A stretch of DNA of 64,000 nucleotides, from positions 675,300 through 739,299 of the forward strand of contig NEEC01000025.1 of assembly GCA_002189035.1 (NCBI GenBank), read 5' to 3'. Below, piece after piece: positions 35,968-47,778 of the stretch. The translations under genes and the position numbers were made by a program. Position 1 is the stretch's first letter. Every line of letters starts with the position of its first letter. Origin of the DNA: Utricularia gibba. Its lineage: Eukaryota > Streptophyta > Magnoliopsida > Lamiales > Lentibulariaceae. The notes beneath the pieces are model-generated. The model was not told the origin of the DNA. It did not search any database and saw nothing but the letters and a program-made list of their open reading frames with translations.

Positions 35968-38743
35968 ATGGCGAGTAAACCCAACCCTCGGTTGGGTTCG
36001 GACTTGAACTCACTTTCAGATTCGTTGAGAAGCAAATTAGTGCGTCAGGAAGACCAGACCCAGAATAAGCGAGATTTTAGAGAAATCCATCTGGGCTCGC
36101 CTATTTCGCCGCTTCGGACAGGACTTGGTCGTGGGCTCACTAGCACCACCACTACAACGAGTAGCAGCTCTAGTTCCTCCGGATCCTTCCCAGACCGGGT
36201 TTCAACGGGTACCAATTTGGATCTGCCAAGAAAATCTGATTCAAATCCCAACAGCCATTCCGGCGAGCTTTCGGTCGAAAGTTCGCCTTCCCCGGCCCGA
36301 GTAATCAGGCACGTCCATAGCCGCTCGGAGTCTGCAGTGTTCCGCTCGCCTATCTCCTTCGGTTCTGGCTCCGTCACGTCCCCAGCCGTCAATGTGCTTC
36401 CCGCTGGAAACATTTGCCCCTCTGGCAGGATTTTGAAATCCGGCATCACGAACAGATCAAGCAGACCCGACGTCTTGGGTTCTGGTTCGTCAAACTACGG
36501 CAACGGCAGCGTATTGCGGGATGTGTTTCACCGAAACCCAGTAAGGAATGCCGACCCCTAAGTTACTCTAAAAGGCTATTGGTTGGTGCGGATCCGGTGA
36601 AGAAAACTGCGTGTAGCAGTAACAGTGATCCGGAGGAGTTTAGAAGAATGGGTAACGAGAATCATAAAAGGGGTAACTTTGCGGAAGCTTTGACCTTCTA
36701 TGACAAGGCCATTGCTATGTCGCCCAGTAACCCTGCATATCGGTTCAACCGTTCCGCTGCTCTAATAGGTTTGAAGCGTCTTTCTGAGGCGGCGGTAGAG
36801 TGTCAAATGGCTGTTAAGTTGGATCCTGGATACGCGAGGGCCCGCCATCGTCTTGGATCTCTATTTCTTAGGTAAGCTTTGCCGGTTGGTTCGCATTTTA
36901 CAATAAAAAGGCCGAATCTTTAGTGATGTAATTATCCTTTGTTTGTTAGCTCCCTACGGCGGTAAGCTTTCGCGTGTTCTAACGTTTCGTGCTTTAGAAT
37001 ATAGTGATTCTGATCTGCTTGTTGGTTTCTCATTATCGTTGCCCCAGGCGCTTGGGGTTATAGGCAATCGTGAATTATTGGAATTCCTTTTTCTGCATTG
37101 ATATTCTCTGTTTATATACTTGCGTAGTAATTTCAAGAATTGCAGCCTGGGGCAGATTGAAAATGCCAGGAAGCACATTTTTTTTCCTGGAATACAACAG
37201 GATTCAACGCTCTTGCATAAACTTCAATCTGTGGAAAAGCATCTTAGCATGTGCGGTGATGCTCGTGGAGCTGGCGATTGGAGAAGCGCCTTGAAAGAGA
37301 TAGATGCTGCCATTGCATGCGGAGTTGAAGTCTCGCCTCAGGTCTCCAGGAGTTTATAGCGAAATTTTTTCGCCTGATGCAGTTCGTTTCTCATGATACG
37401 ACTTGTTGCTAGTGCAGTTTTGGGCATGTAGAGTTGAGGCCTTGCTGAAGCTCCATCAATTGGATGATGCTGTTTCGGCTTTTTCTAATGTGGATGTCAG
37501 TGGAACCTCTGGAAGCATGCAGTCGACAATATTTGGGATGCTTTCAGAGGCTTATATTTTCTTCGTTAAAAGCGAGATTGAGCTAGCTAGAGGAAGGTGA
37601 GTAAGAAAATAAAAGCAGTTCCTCGAGCGGGGGAGTTTTTGAAGCCTACCCATTGAATGATGAACATTTGCAGGTTTGATGATGCACTTATGGACATTGA
37701 GAAGGCTGGAAAAAGGGACCCTAATAATTCTGAAATCTCAACGATGCTCAACAATGTGAAGATAGTGACTCGAGCGCGTACTCATGGCAACGACTTATTC
37801 AAGTCAGGCAGGTTCACAGAGGCTTGTTCAGCCTATACTGAAGGTCTCCGGATGGATCCCACGAATTCGGTTCTCTACTGCAACAGAGCAGCCTGCTGGT
37901 TTATGCTTGGGCAATGGGAACGATGTGTAGATGATTGCAACCAGGCACTTCGTGTTCGACCCCATTACACCAAGGCCTTAATGCGCAGGGCAGCTGCATA
38001 TTCTAAGGTAGGTTGGTTGATGCCTTGTTTAAAATTTTGTAATGCCCAACTTCTAATCAGAACTTGGTGATTGTGGATAGCTGGAGCGATGGAAGGAGGC
38101 TGTTAGGGACTATGAGGCATTGAGAAAAGAAATGCCAAATGACAATGATATTGCCGAATCCCTGTTTCATGTGCAAGTAGCGTTGAAGAAATCCCTCGGT
38201 GAAGATGTATCAAACCTGAAATTTGGCGGGGAAGTGGAATCTGTTTCGAGTGTTGAGCAATTCCAAGCTGCTATATCATCCCCATGTAAGTATTTGTTTC
38301 ACCTCATCGTCTACCGGAGATAGTTTGGTGGGGTGGTATGGATAGACAGCTTGGTATTCGTGGTGAGTGTGTGTGCACATCTTAACTTTCGTGCAGGTGC
38401 TTCGGTGGTCCATTTCACAACAAGTTGCAATTTCGAATCCAAGCAGATGTCGCCGTTCCTGGACAAATTATGCACCAAATACCCATATGTTAACTTTCTC
38501 AAGGTAGAGGAGAACAGAGGGGTGTGTGTGTGTGTGTGTGTGCTATGTAGCCTCACCTTATTGTGGTTTTTGCTGTTATTGTTGAAGGTGGATATTGAGG
38601 AGGCGTTTGCGATTGCCCAAGCAGAGAACGTGAGGGTAGTACCAACCTTCAAGATATACAGAAAAGGGAACCGGGTGAAAGAAATGGTTTGCCCGAACCG
38701 AGAGGTGCTGGAGACGTCGGTGAGACATTATAGCAACACGTAA
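35968..38743 (+). CDS. TPR-thioredoxin-like (TTL) protein (one-base frameshift in exon 1)
   Basis: Seven exons: 35968-36871, 37146-37341, 37418-37596, 37674-38007, 38081-38285, 38397-38503, 38588-38743. A long disordered Ser-rich N-terminus precedes TPR units ([20 protein letters not shown] with [40 protein letters not shown] with [20 protein letters not shown]) and a C-terminal thioredoxin-like domain ([33 protein letters not shown]). The thioredoxin active site lacks the second cysteine, as is usual for TTLs, which act as scaffolds in brassinosteroid signalling and osmotic stress. Frames differ before and after about 36550; the sum is 3n+2 and one extra base in the C4 run at 36555-36558 fits, giving about 693 residues. 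The exact site of the shift is less certain here than in the other genes. Confidence 0.9.
38521..38542. repeat. (GT)n microsatellite in TTL intron 6
   Basis: About ten GT dinucleotides inside the last intron of the TTL gene. Confidence 0.95.
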
Positions 38744-39356
38744 AAAGTCGGTCTACTGGGATCCATCTAATATCCGAGTGAGTGGAGGCTGCTCGATGGA
38801 CGTCGTCAGTGACAGACATGCCGCGGGGGAGAAAGTGAGTCAATAACAGCAACAAAGTCATCCACTGGGTAGGTAGGAAGGAGCCAGACTTCACAAGACC
38901 ATTGGAACACCAGCTTGCTCCTATCATCATAGTTCATTCATTCATTCATTTATTAAACACCCCGACACGTTGTTGTCTCTTTTTTGTGTTATTGGTTCCG
39001 TTGGACCGTGATCATCCAAGGATGCCTCCAGTCTTGTTCCATCATTCCGGCTTGCTCACAATGAAGAACTCACAAGGATGACGCTCTTTTACGTGTCTCG
39101 AGTAATTCGGTAGTATCATGTGGTTGAACGGGCTGCGGGGGTCAAGAGTTAAGAGGCGTCGGTTCTCCTTCCTGTCCATGGCCCATCATCCCAAGTAGCT
39201 TAATCTCGCCATTAGCATCAGCAGTAATAGGAGATGTAGAAAAGCGAGTTGTCGGTGGGAGTTTTATAAAGTGTCTGGATTCCATTCCACATCTTCTGCT
39301 TATCAGGAAACCCAATAAAATATAAATTCTTTAATTCTCCTAAAGTTGTTTAGCTT

Positions 39357-39375
39357 ATATATATATATATATATT
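39357..39375. repeat. (AT)n microsatellite
   Basis: About nine AT dinucleotides in an AT-rich stretch between genes. Confidence 0.95.
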
Positions 39376-40531
39376 AAAAAAACGCTTAGCTTATCTTACA
39401 GAGACATTGGGTGGCCAAAAGACATGCCCTCGGTGGCAAGTACACATTTATGAGAGGGAGGAGCAGTTTAGAAGTAAAAATAAACTCCCAAGGTTGGTTT
39501 GTAGTTTGTACTGAGGCCAAGGCTGGGATTGATAAATGGTGGCTGAGGACAAGGACCACAGATGTTTGCTCTGTGGAAGAGAAGAAAATTAAAAAAAAGT
39601 GGAAATGATTGATATAAGCAGGCAGATCCAAGGGACCAAAGGGCTGGCTTTTAATCCCTCACCAAGCACCTCCATTCTTGCTGGTCTGGCCCCAAAGGGG
39701 GAAGCCTGGTCCCTTCACCTGCGAAACCAACGTTCGGTTGGCCGTCAGAGGCGCGGGCAATGCAATGCAATAAATGGTCACCAAGACCCTCAAATACCGG
39801 CAAGGTATGGCAATGGCGTCATCAATCCCTTCTTGCCCATTAAAAAAGACGATAACATTCGTTTAAAATGCTATAACACCTGAAGAAATGGCTCAGATAA
39901 TAAATTTTATCAGCAAAAAAAAAAAAAAAAAAATCCCCTTCAGGAGATCTCTTCTCCCCCCTGCACAAACACCTAAGAAACATCTCCTGCCCCTTGGACA
40001 TTGACAAACTTAGAAGCACAGCTGACCAGGCATGCAAAAAGATACCATAAGCGCTTGCTTTTCTTGATGGGGTTCCTTGCTCACAAGAAAGAGAGAAGGA
40101 AAGAAAAGGTGGCATACATTTCAGGGATAAATAGGAAATTACATGACAGGGCTTCTCTTCCTCGTCTCTCACGCGCAGCAGAGGGGATGGGTCAATGGAG
40201 ATGAAGTAGTTAGAGTAGTTAGTTAAACAGACGATCACCTAAGGTATTTGTTAGACTCTTAACAGTGGTGCAGTGACACAAGTTATGTACCAAGCAATTC
40301 ACACACGGCATGGCTATCAGTTCAAAGTTAACCATCGTAGATATGATCCAGGTTGTATCCATAAAATCCGAGGGAGATAGGCCGGCCAGTTCTGTTTCCC
40401 GTCCAGTCCATACCTTCGGCCGCTTCTAGAGTCTGCTTGCATACCCACCCCAAAAGACAGCATCTTTCTGCTTATCTAGAAACGAGTGCATTCCAAATGA
40501 AAGGAAAAGAAAAATAAAAAATCACCGTACT

Positions 40532-40550
40532 TCTCTCTCTCTCTCTCTCC
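40532..40550. repeat. (CT)n microsatellite
   Basis: About nine CT dinucleotides downstream of the small membrane protein gene. Confidence 0.95.
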
Positions 40551-40830
40551 AAGTGGTGAATACATTCAGAGATGATGGTTTCAACAACTGCAGTGAAACT
40601 CAAATGGTCCCTATAAGTTTTGCAGGAAAAAAATGCAGGATGATGGAGAAACTGCGACAGGTGCAGCCCTCCTGGTAAATCAAACTTCAATCTTCGAATT
40701 GAAATTAACAATCACCATCGCAGTTAACCATATAATCATAGAACAGTGTCAACCTTCAAGAAAAAAATTGATTAATGAAACTCGGAGGAAGCAGGTTGTC
40801 CGAATCTGGGGATCCATGAGAGATAGCAGT

Positions 40831-41076
40831 TCATTCTAGGGGACCTGATGGGCTCTGCTTCTCCTTCTCAGCCATCGCTTTCTTCCCTAATTCCTTCCAC
40901 TTGTTGATCCCCGCGGTGCACAAAACTGAATGCAAATGCCGCAGAACAAGAGCTAAGAAAATTCCTATCTCGATTAAATATTTCATTTCCGAACTATTAC
41001 CTCCCGCACCGACAAACCAGAGGAGGCGTATGAGCTTCGGGCCAACCTCTTCACCAGCTGGCACTGGCACTTGCAT
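40831..41076 (-). CDS. Small single-span membrane protein of 56 residues (two exons)
   Basis: Exon 1, 41076-41001, and exon 2, 40925-40831, join in phase and code for MQVPVPAGEEVGPKLIRLLW, one hydrophobic segment (LLWFVGAGVLCTAGI) and a charged tail with NKWKELGKKAMAEKEKQ. The composition and layout resemble small accessory subunits of organelle membrane complexes, and I have a faint recollection of conserved plant proteins starting this way, but I cannot name it. A read-through frame covers the 75-bp intron, so an intron-retained form would also be open. The splice sites (GGAG/GTAATAG and TTCAG/TTTTG) look normal. Its small size makes it easy to miss in automated annotation. Confidence 0.6.
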   Translation of the reverse strand: MQVPVPAGEEVGPKLIRLLWFVGAGGNSSEMKYLIEIGIFLALVLRHLHSVLCTAGINKWKELGKKAMAEKEKQSPSGPLE

Positions 41077-41527
41077 CTTACGTATCGAAGTGAATTCTTT
41101 GGACCCCAAAACATGTGTTATCTGTAGGGTTGGGCCCAACTCACCCCCTCAACATGGGCCATCGCTTTTTCATTTTTAATAAAACTTGCTTATTTATGAT
41201 GATCACCCGGTGGGCCGGTGCTGATGGATATCGGATACACGCATGCAATATTGGCCCAGAAAAAACTCAGGGGGTCCGTCTCTTAGTTGTTCATTGTTGG
41301 GAAGACTTGGTTGGTGGTGTAATCAGTGACGCAATCCCAATCCCAGAACTAACACTGCATTTGATTCGATGGAGAAACCGGGGGACAGGAACCCCGGTCG
41401 CTAGTCTATTGTAGCATCCTCAGGCACTTGGATTTAAACGAGGAAGTTAGTTTTGGACCATCGAACTCACTATTGTAAGCTGCATGCACTTGCACAGGAA
41501 ACTTTTAAGCAGTTTGATTCTCATGCG
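41077..41527. other. Intergenic flank left of the Copia element
   Basis: Presumed promoter side of the small membrane protein gene, interrupted at 41528 by the retrotransposon. The five bases before the insertion (atgcg) nearly match the five after it (atgct). Confidence 0.55.
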
Positions 41528-41834
41528 TGTTAGATTATGCTGCATCAGCGTTACGTCCTGAAGAACTCAGCACACCGGCGTCTATCTGTAATGGTGCGAT
41601 TCTGGAGGAGAGCGAAACCTGGGTTGATTAGAGAATGAGGCCCGGCATCAACCTAGAAAAGCCCAAAGGTCCAAATCATCATCTGAAGCCCACTAACTAC
41701 TGCAACGGTCGACTCTTTCATAGGAAGTGTTTAAATACTTCCAAGTATTACCTGTTGTTAAGTATGTTCTCTATTTGAAACTTACTTCTCAAGCTCAAGC
41801 ACCAACGTTGCTCCAAACCCACAACATATCATCA
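41528..41834 (+). repeat. 5' LTR of Copia element
   Basis: Starts TGTTAG and ends ATCA, 307 bp. It is identical to the 3' LTR except at five positions, all in the last 40% (near 41703, 41711, 41733, 41764 and 41773). Confidence 0.97.
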
Positions 41835-41847
41835 TGGTATCAGAGCC
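41835..41847 (+). other. Primer-binding site, tRNA-iMet
   Basis: TGGTATCAGAGCC directly after the 5' LTR is the usual plant Copia primer-binding site, complementary to the 3' end of initiator methionine tRNA. Confidence 0.95.
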
Positions 41848-41937
41848 CTGTTTCGAACAATGAAGCAGGTATAACACATCACACAACCACACACATCGTT
41901 ACTTTCATTTTTATATCACTAACAACGCAGGAACAAC

Positions 41938-44900
41938 ATGAGCAACAAAACAAACAATTTCAACCGGCTACAACCACCCCAGTTCGATGGAAAGAACTAT
42001 CTTATCTGGGCAGCTAAAATGAAATGCTACATGCAAGCTCTTGGTCTATGGGTCATAGTAATCAAAGATCCACCCACAGACAAAGAAGGAAAAACAAGAG
42101 AACTCACCAAAGAAGAGACAATGGTTAACTCGCAGGCGCTGGTTGCAATTCATGGCTCACTTACTGATGAAATGTTTCTGATGATTGTTAACTGCGAAAC
42201 TGCAAGGGAAGCTTGGAAAATACTAGAAGTGGAATTTTCAGGAACCGAAAATTCAAGACAATCAGAAAGACTAAACCTTTGGAGGGAATTTGACCTGGTG
42301 AGAATGTCAAACTCAGACTCCATTCAGTCATTTGCAAACAAACTCAACAAGCCTATTAGCAAAATCAAGCTACTAGGAGGAACAGTCGAAGACGAGAGAG
42401 TTATTAACAAAATATGCACAAGTATGCCTTCCAAGTTCAGCCCAGTAGTGAGTTCTCATTGCTACAAGGAGTCTCACAAATTTGACACCATCTGAATTAC
42501 TGAACACTCTACGGGGTGAAGAACAAAGGATCAATATGCTAGAAGAACAAGAGAAGCCCCAAGAAAAAATCCTACAAGCAGCCTACATGAACTATAGATC
42601 AAGTCAAAATGAAGGGACGAAAAGGGAGAAAAGAGGACCTCACCCACCTTGCCAATTCTGCAAAGGAAAAAATCACCTCAACAAAGACTGCTTCTGGAAT
42701 CCATCTAACAAGTGTACCTATTGCTCTGCCACAGGACATATTGAGCAGGTATGTCCTGAAAAAAGAAAGGCAAAAGAATTATTAGCAGTAGCTGGTATCT
42801 CCGAAACCTCCCAGGCTATGAGTGATATGATTCTTACTATTACTGAAACTCACACCAGTCTATCTGCAAACGACGAATCATGCACAAAAGACAAGCAATG
42901 GTACCTAGACAGTGGCTGCAGCAACCACCTGACTTATGATATTTCTTGCTTTCAAACCTTGAACTCTCTATCATAAATAAAAATTTTACAAGCTGCTGGA
43001 CAGGAAAAACTTATCCCCGCTGGAATTGACAATATCTCCATATCTGGAAAAATTATCAAAGACGTGTACTATGTGCCAAGAGCTCATCACAACCTCATCA
43101 GTTATGGCCAACTGCAGGATCAGAATATCAACTACACACACGACAGTACTTCCATCACAACTAAAGACTCCACAGGAAAAGTACTCTTTAAGGCAGAGCG
43201 ACATCACAGAGTTTATCCTATCAATTTTTCTCCCAGTGACAGGACTGACCTATGTCTAAGCAGCCTAATGACAGAAACTTGGCATCAACGATTTGGGCAC
43301 ATATGTCAACAAACCTTACTTCACATGCAGCGCCACAAGCTGGTTGATGGGATCTCAGAACTGAAACACCACACAGCTATATGCTCTATATGTCAGCAAG
43401 GAAAGATGAGCAAATTTCCGTTTGAATCTCGAACCTGGAAAAGCTCTCGAAAATTGGAACTTGTGCACTCCGATGTGTGTGGCCCCATGAGCTGTGCAAC
43501 TCCAAGTGGCAACCGGTACTTCCTGCTGTTCATTGACGATTTTACCAAATATGCCTGGATCTTCCTCTTGAAGCATCGATCTCAAGTCCTCTACTATTTC
43601 CAGCTCTTCAAATCTGCAGTTGAAAATGAAACCAAAGAACGGATTGTTAAACTCAGAACTGATAACGGTGGAGAATACTCACCCACCGAGCTGATTACTC
43701 TATGTGAGTCTCAAGGGATCAAGCATGAGTTAACTGCTCCGTACACTCCGCAGCAGAACGGTACCTCAGAACGCAAGAACAGGACCATCATGAACATGAG
43801 CCGGTGTCTCCTGTTTCAAAAAAACCTTGCCAAGCTATTTTTGGGGCGAAGCAATAAATACGTCAATCTATCTTCTAAATCGGTGTACTACTTCCTCTTT
43901 ACCTAACAAAACACCATATGAAGCTTGGTATGGGACACCTCCTCAAGTGAAACATCTGCGCGTTTTTGGAAGTCTCTGTTACATTTATGTGCCTCCAGAA
44001 AAACGCCATGGCAAACTGGATAAACGGGCAGATACCGGAATTTTCTTAGGGTACAGCGACGTCTCCAAGGCATATCGAGTACTGCATCTAATGACACAAA
44101 AAATCGTAATCAGTCGGGATGTCTTAGTAGATGAACAAAAATCCTGGGATTGGACTCCAGAAAATATACCTACTTCCTATGCATGGAACGACCTGTTTAA
44201 AGAGCCGTTTCCTGATACGGATGATGATCTAAGGGATAATTCTCCTACTCCCGCCACCAGCTCAACGTCTCTAATAGATACACCACTCACTCAGCAGCCT
44301 ACCAACACTGATTCCTATATTGACGATGGAGAAGTTCCTGTGCAAGGTTACAGAGACATCAACCAAATATATGCTCGCTGCCTAGTTGCTCAAGAACCTC
44401 CGGACTGGAGTTCTGCCTACCAGGATCCGGCCTGGAAAGCTGCCATGGATTCTGAAATTCAATCAATTGAAAAAAACGAGACATGGGAATTAGTATCCAA
44501 GCCCCCCAACCGTAGAATAATAGGTGTGAAATGGATATTCCGCACAAAGCTAAATGCAAATGGGACTGTGAACAAACTGAAAGCTCGTCTGGTAGCTCAG
44601 GGGTATTCTCAAATACCTGGGATTGATTTCAGTGAGACCTTTGCCCCTGTTGCTCACCTTGATACCATCAAATTACTGATAGCATTGGCTGCCTGCAATC
44701 ACTGGGACATCTTTCACCTGGATGCCAAGAGAGCCTTCTTAAATGGGGCCCTACAAGAGGAAGTATATGTTCAACAGCCTCCTGGATTTGTCAAACAAGG
44801 AGCAGAAAACAAAGTCCTGCTACTCCATAAGGCCCTATACGGTTTAAAGCAAGCACCACGGGCCTGGTATACCAGAATTGACTCCCATTTTCATTCAAGG

Positions 44901-46049
44901 GGTTTTCAAAGGAGCAAAAACGACACCACACTCTATACGTTGAAGAACGAAAAGAAGTACCTCATTCTGTCTCTCTACGTCGACGACATTCTTCTTACTG
45001 GCAATGACAATCATCTACTGAATCAAGAAAAACAGCAACTCATGACTACATTTGAGATGAGCGATCTAGGAACAATGAGCTACTTCTTGGGGCTAGAGAT
45101 CAAGCATACTCCTGATTGCATCTACCTAAGCCAACACAAATATACTGCTGATCTCATAAAAAAATACCACATGAGTAATGCAAAGACTGCTAGTGTACCT
45201 GCCATGAAGCCTGATCAAATCAACGAAGAAGCTTCTGCCAATGATAAAATCTTCAGTAGCTTGATTGGCTCGCTTATATACCTATCTGCTACCAGACCTG
45301 ACATTTGTTTTTATGTCAGCTATCTCTCTCGCTACCTACGGAATCCTCACAAACATCATATGGACGCAGCCAAGCAGATCATCAAATACTTGAACTCAAC
45401 GATGGCCTATGGTCTAGCATTCAAAAAAGGCACAGGTATGAATTCATCTGGATTCACTGACTCTGACTATGCAGGTAGCTTTGAGGATTCAAGGAGCACA
45501 AGCGGTTACCTCTTCACATTCGGATCAGGAGTCTTCAGTTGGGCATCCAGGAAGCAAGACATCATTGCACTATCGACCACTGAAGCGGAATACATTGCAG
45601 CAGTGGAAGCTGCTAAACATGCCATATGGCTCAGGAAAATTCTGGAAGACATAGACCTACCAACTCACGGGGCTACCACCCTTTGGATCGATAATAAGTC
45701 AGCAATTGCTCTAGGGGAAAATCCAACGCAATTCGGGAGGAGCAAACATATCAGAGTTCGATATCATGCTCTTAGAGAGTTTGTATCAAATGGAGAAATC
45801 GCGCTCAAGTATATTCAAACTGAAGAGCAGGCTGCTGACCTACTTACAAAATTCCTGCCGCCCAAACGATTTGCTTACCTAAGAGACAAGGTAGGTATGA
45901 AGGAATGTCCCACAAAAAACTCAGAAGCTTCGCAGCAAGGAGGAGTGTTAGATTATGCTGCATCAGCGTTACGTCCTGAAGAACTCAGCACACCGGCGTC
46001 TATCTGTAATGGTGCGATTCTGGAGGAGAGCGAAACCTGGGTTGATTAG
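41938..46049 (+). pseudogene. Copia gag-pol polyprotein, interrupted
   Basis: Opens at ATG 41938 with a UBN2-type gag (FDGKNYLIWAAKMKCYMQAL). Two CCHC knuckles follow at about 42650-42770 (CQFCKGKNHLNKDC, CTYCSATGHIEQVC), then protease (WYLDSGCSNHLT, about 42902), integrase (zinc-binding HQRFGHICQQ and CSICQQGKM; RTDNGGEYSP), reverse transcriptase (YVDDILLTGND at about 44972) and RNase H (TDSDYAGSFEDSRSTSGYLF, TEAEYIAAVEA). Breaks: a frame change near 42476, an in-frame TAA at 42974-42976, and a frame change near 43817 beside an A7 run. From about 43827 to 46049 RT and RNase H are open and look uncorrupted. The frame ends inside the 3' LTR. Confidence 0.95.
45934..45945 (+). other. Polypurine tract of Copia element
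   Basis: AGCAAGGAGGAG lies immediately before the 3' LTR, at the expected position for the plus-strand primer. Confidence 0.85.
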
Positions 46050-46252
46050 AGAATGAGGCCCGGCATCAACCTAGAAAAGCCCAAAGGTCCAAATCATCAT
46101 CTGAAGCCCACTAACTACTGTAACGGTCTACTCTTTCATAGGAAGTGTTTGAATACTTCCAAGTATTACCTGTTGTTAAGTCTGTTCTCTGTTTGAAACT
46201 TACTTCTCAAGCTCAAGCACCAACGTTGCTCCAAACCCACAACATATCATCA
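45946..46252 (+). repeat. 3' LTR of Copia element
   Basis: 307 bp from TGTTAG to ATCA, 98.4% identical to the 5' LTR by direct comparison. It also codes the last residues of the pol frame. Confidence 0.97.
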
Positions 46253-47180
46253 ATGCTGATAGATAGCTATGTGTATTGTTGCTGATGCCTTGCACTTGCT
46301 TTTCGAGGAATTTGTTGGCCCAATTGTTTTGGTCAAGTTTCCTGGTCCAACGGGTCCTGTTGATTTTTCTATAGCAACATGCATTCAACGCCATGCGCAC
46401 TTGGTCAGTTTTGGAGGGCTGGAGAATCGAACGAAAATCTGGTGCCGCTGGCTGGTAAAGTAACGACCAACCACTATTTGGCTGCACCAAACCGCGCTTC
46501 TTTCCCGGTAGCTTCCATGGAGAAGGAAAGTTTCTTGAAACGCTAGAGAGAGCAAAAACTAGTAGGAGACTAAGAAGGAATCTTGTAGAAAAGTAAGGAA
46601 GAATCGAGAAGATTGAAAGGGTAAAGTTGTGCAATTTTTTTTTTTTTTTTTGGAGTACTGGATGCTTTATGTTCCATCATCCACTAATGTCTGCTACTAG
46701 ATTAATGGCTAATATGCTAGCCAGTCAGACTTGTAAAATATACTCAGAACGAGTTTTATTACTTTCCTCCCATGTCTTCTGCATGCAGTTGCAATTCCGC
46801 GATATGATGGTGTTTAGAGGGTTGAGAAAGCCAGTCTGGTTCGTTTAAAAAAAGAGTGATTCTTGTCTACGAGGGTTACACCATATGATCTCCTTTTTAA
46901 CAGTGGCTTAACTCTTAAACCCAAGCCATGAATCTAGGTGAAGGCTTCTTTAGACGAAGAAACTTCCAAGAAAGATACAGTCTCGGATGTGGGTGGCGGC
47001 TAACCTCATAGTTTTCACACCTGTCCAATACATGCACGAGGTTCAACAGCATAGGCATCACATTCCCTTCCGAATTTGAACGTCTTCATCATAGCCTCCA
47101 TCTATATATATAAACACTTTTGTTTTCGGATTAGGCCATCCTCCCCAACACCTGTTCCGTCTCTGCCCTGCATCGCTAAT
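46253..47180. other. Intergenic flank right of Copia, promoter of the peptide gene
   Basis: About 930 bp. Contains a T-run at 46635-46651 and the core promoter of the PIP/CEP-like gene. Short frames only. Confidence 0.55.
47102..47113 (+). promoter_or_regulatory. TATA box of the peptide precursor gene
   Basis: ctatatatataa about 75 bp before the ATG of the small secreted peptide, an ideal plant TATA position. Confidence 0.7.
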
Positions 47181-47444
47181 ATGGCTGCTTTTCGTGCTGT
47201 TTTCACTGTTCTGCTTGTCGTATTGATATGCTTATGCCCTCTAAAACATGCAAGAAATCTTCACGGAATGAAAAATGACAATGCTTTTTACTCCACAGCA
47301 AACTTCTTGCAGGGGTCAATGACAAAAGGCCTTGAGCCACCTTCTTCTCCTACTCATGGTGGTGATGCTGAGACGAGTACAAACACGACGAACTTCGAAT
47401 ATGCTAGCGCAGACTCTACTCCAAGTCCAGGTGCAGGCCATTGA
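47181..47444 (+). CDS. Secreted signalling peptide precursor, PIP/PIPL or CEP-like
   Basis: Intronless 87-residue precursor. The signal peptide (AFRAVFTVLLVVLICLCPLK) covers about residues 3-24, followed by a low-conservation Ser/Thr/Asn-rich pro-region and a C-terminus ending STPSPGAGH. The SxPSPGxGH ending matches the conserved tail of PAMP-induced secreted peptides and PIP-like precursors; CEP peptides also end SPGxGH, so the two families cannot be separated from one tail. Such peptides are processed in the secretory pathway, proline-hydroxylated and perceived by leucine-rich-repeat receptor kinases in immunity or root growth. The ATG chosen directly precedes the signal peptide; an upstream in-frame ATG at 47076 would spoil it. 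Confidence 0.75.
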   Translation: MAAFRAVFTVLLVVLICLCPLKHARNLHGMKNDNAFYSTANFLQGSMTKGLEPPSSPTHGGDAETSTNTTNFEYASADSTPSPGAGH

Positions 47445-47778
47445 TTAAGCAGGTCAATTTCTGGCATAGATAAAGAAGGGATTTCCTCACATTCTTTAAG
47501 AGTGAAAGGCTTGTGTATTTGATTCATTCACATATGTTTGTTGCCTTCCCTGTATCATCCACAAGGGTGCCTCGAAAAGTGATGTTTTACGTAGAGTAAA
47601 AGAATACAAATTTGTTTCAGAAACAAGGAGGCACATTAAATACAAGACAAGCTTAAATATATACAAAGTGCTCGTCCCCCAGGTACCTGAAAAATTGGGG
47701 AAAGTCGATCTCCAACTTGCCATGAACTTCCACAAAGCTCATGGTCACTGATCCCGAAGTGCAAACAAAGCTCTGATT
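47445..47778. other. Convergent 3' region between peptide and GIL1-like genes
   Basis: About 330 bp with both 3' flanks; nothing else is recognised. Confidence 0.6.

Larger units (their letters stand above)
38744..40830. other. Convergent intergenic region
   Basis: About 2.1 kb between the TTL gene and the 56-residue membrane protein gene. Contains (ATTC)n near 38932-38950, (AT)n at 39357-39375, an A-run at 39916-39933 and (CT)n at 40532-40550. No exon is supported. Confidence 0.55.
41528..46252 (+). mobile_element. Ty1/Copia LTR retrotransposon, full structure, defective coding region
   Basis: Both 307-bp LTRs, a primer-binding site, a purine tract and the Copia domain order gag-protease-integrase-RT-RNaseH are present, all on the plus strand. 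The LTRs differ at five of 307 positions, indicating a fairly recent insertion. Flanking pentamers atgcg / atgct suggest a 5-bp target duplication with one change. The polyprotein is interrupted three times, so the copy cannot supply its own proteins. Confidence 0.97.

Noticed and set aside
35370-36449. Frames of 122-134 codons on either strand around the TTL start
   Set aside because: They are shadows of the Ser-rich TTL exon 1 or lie in the promoter; only the TTL frame continues into the TPR domain.
40472-40711. 79-codon minus-strand frame across the (CT)n repeat
   Set aside because: Part of its sequence is the microsatellite itself and nothing in it resembles a family.
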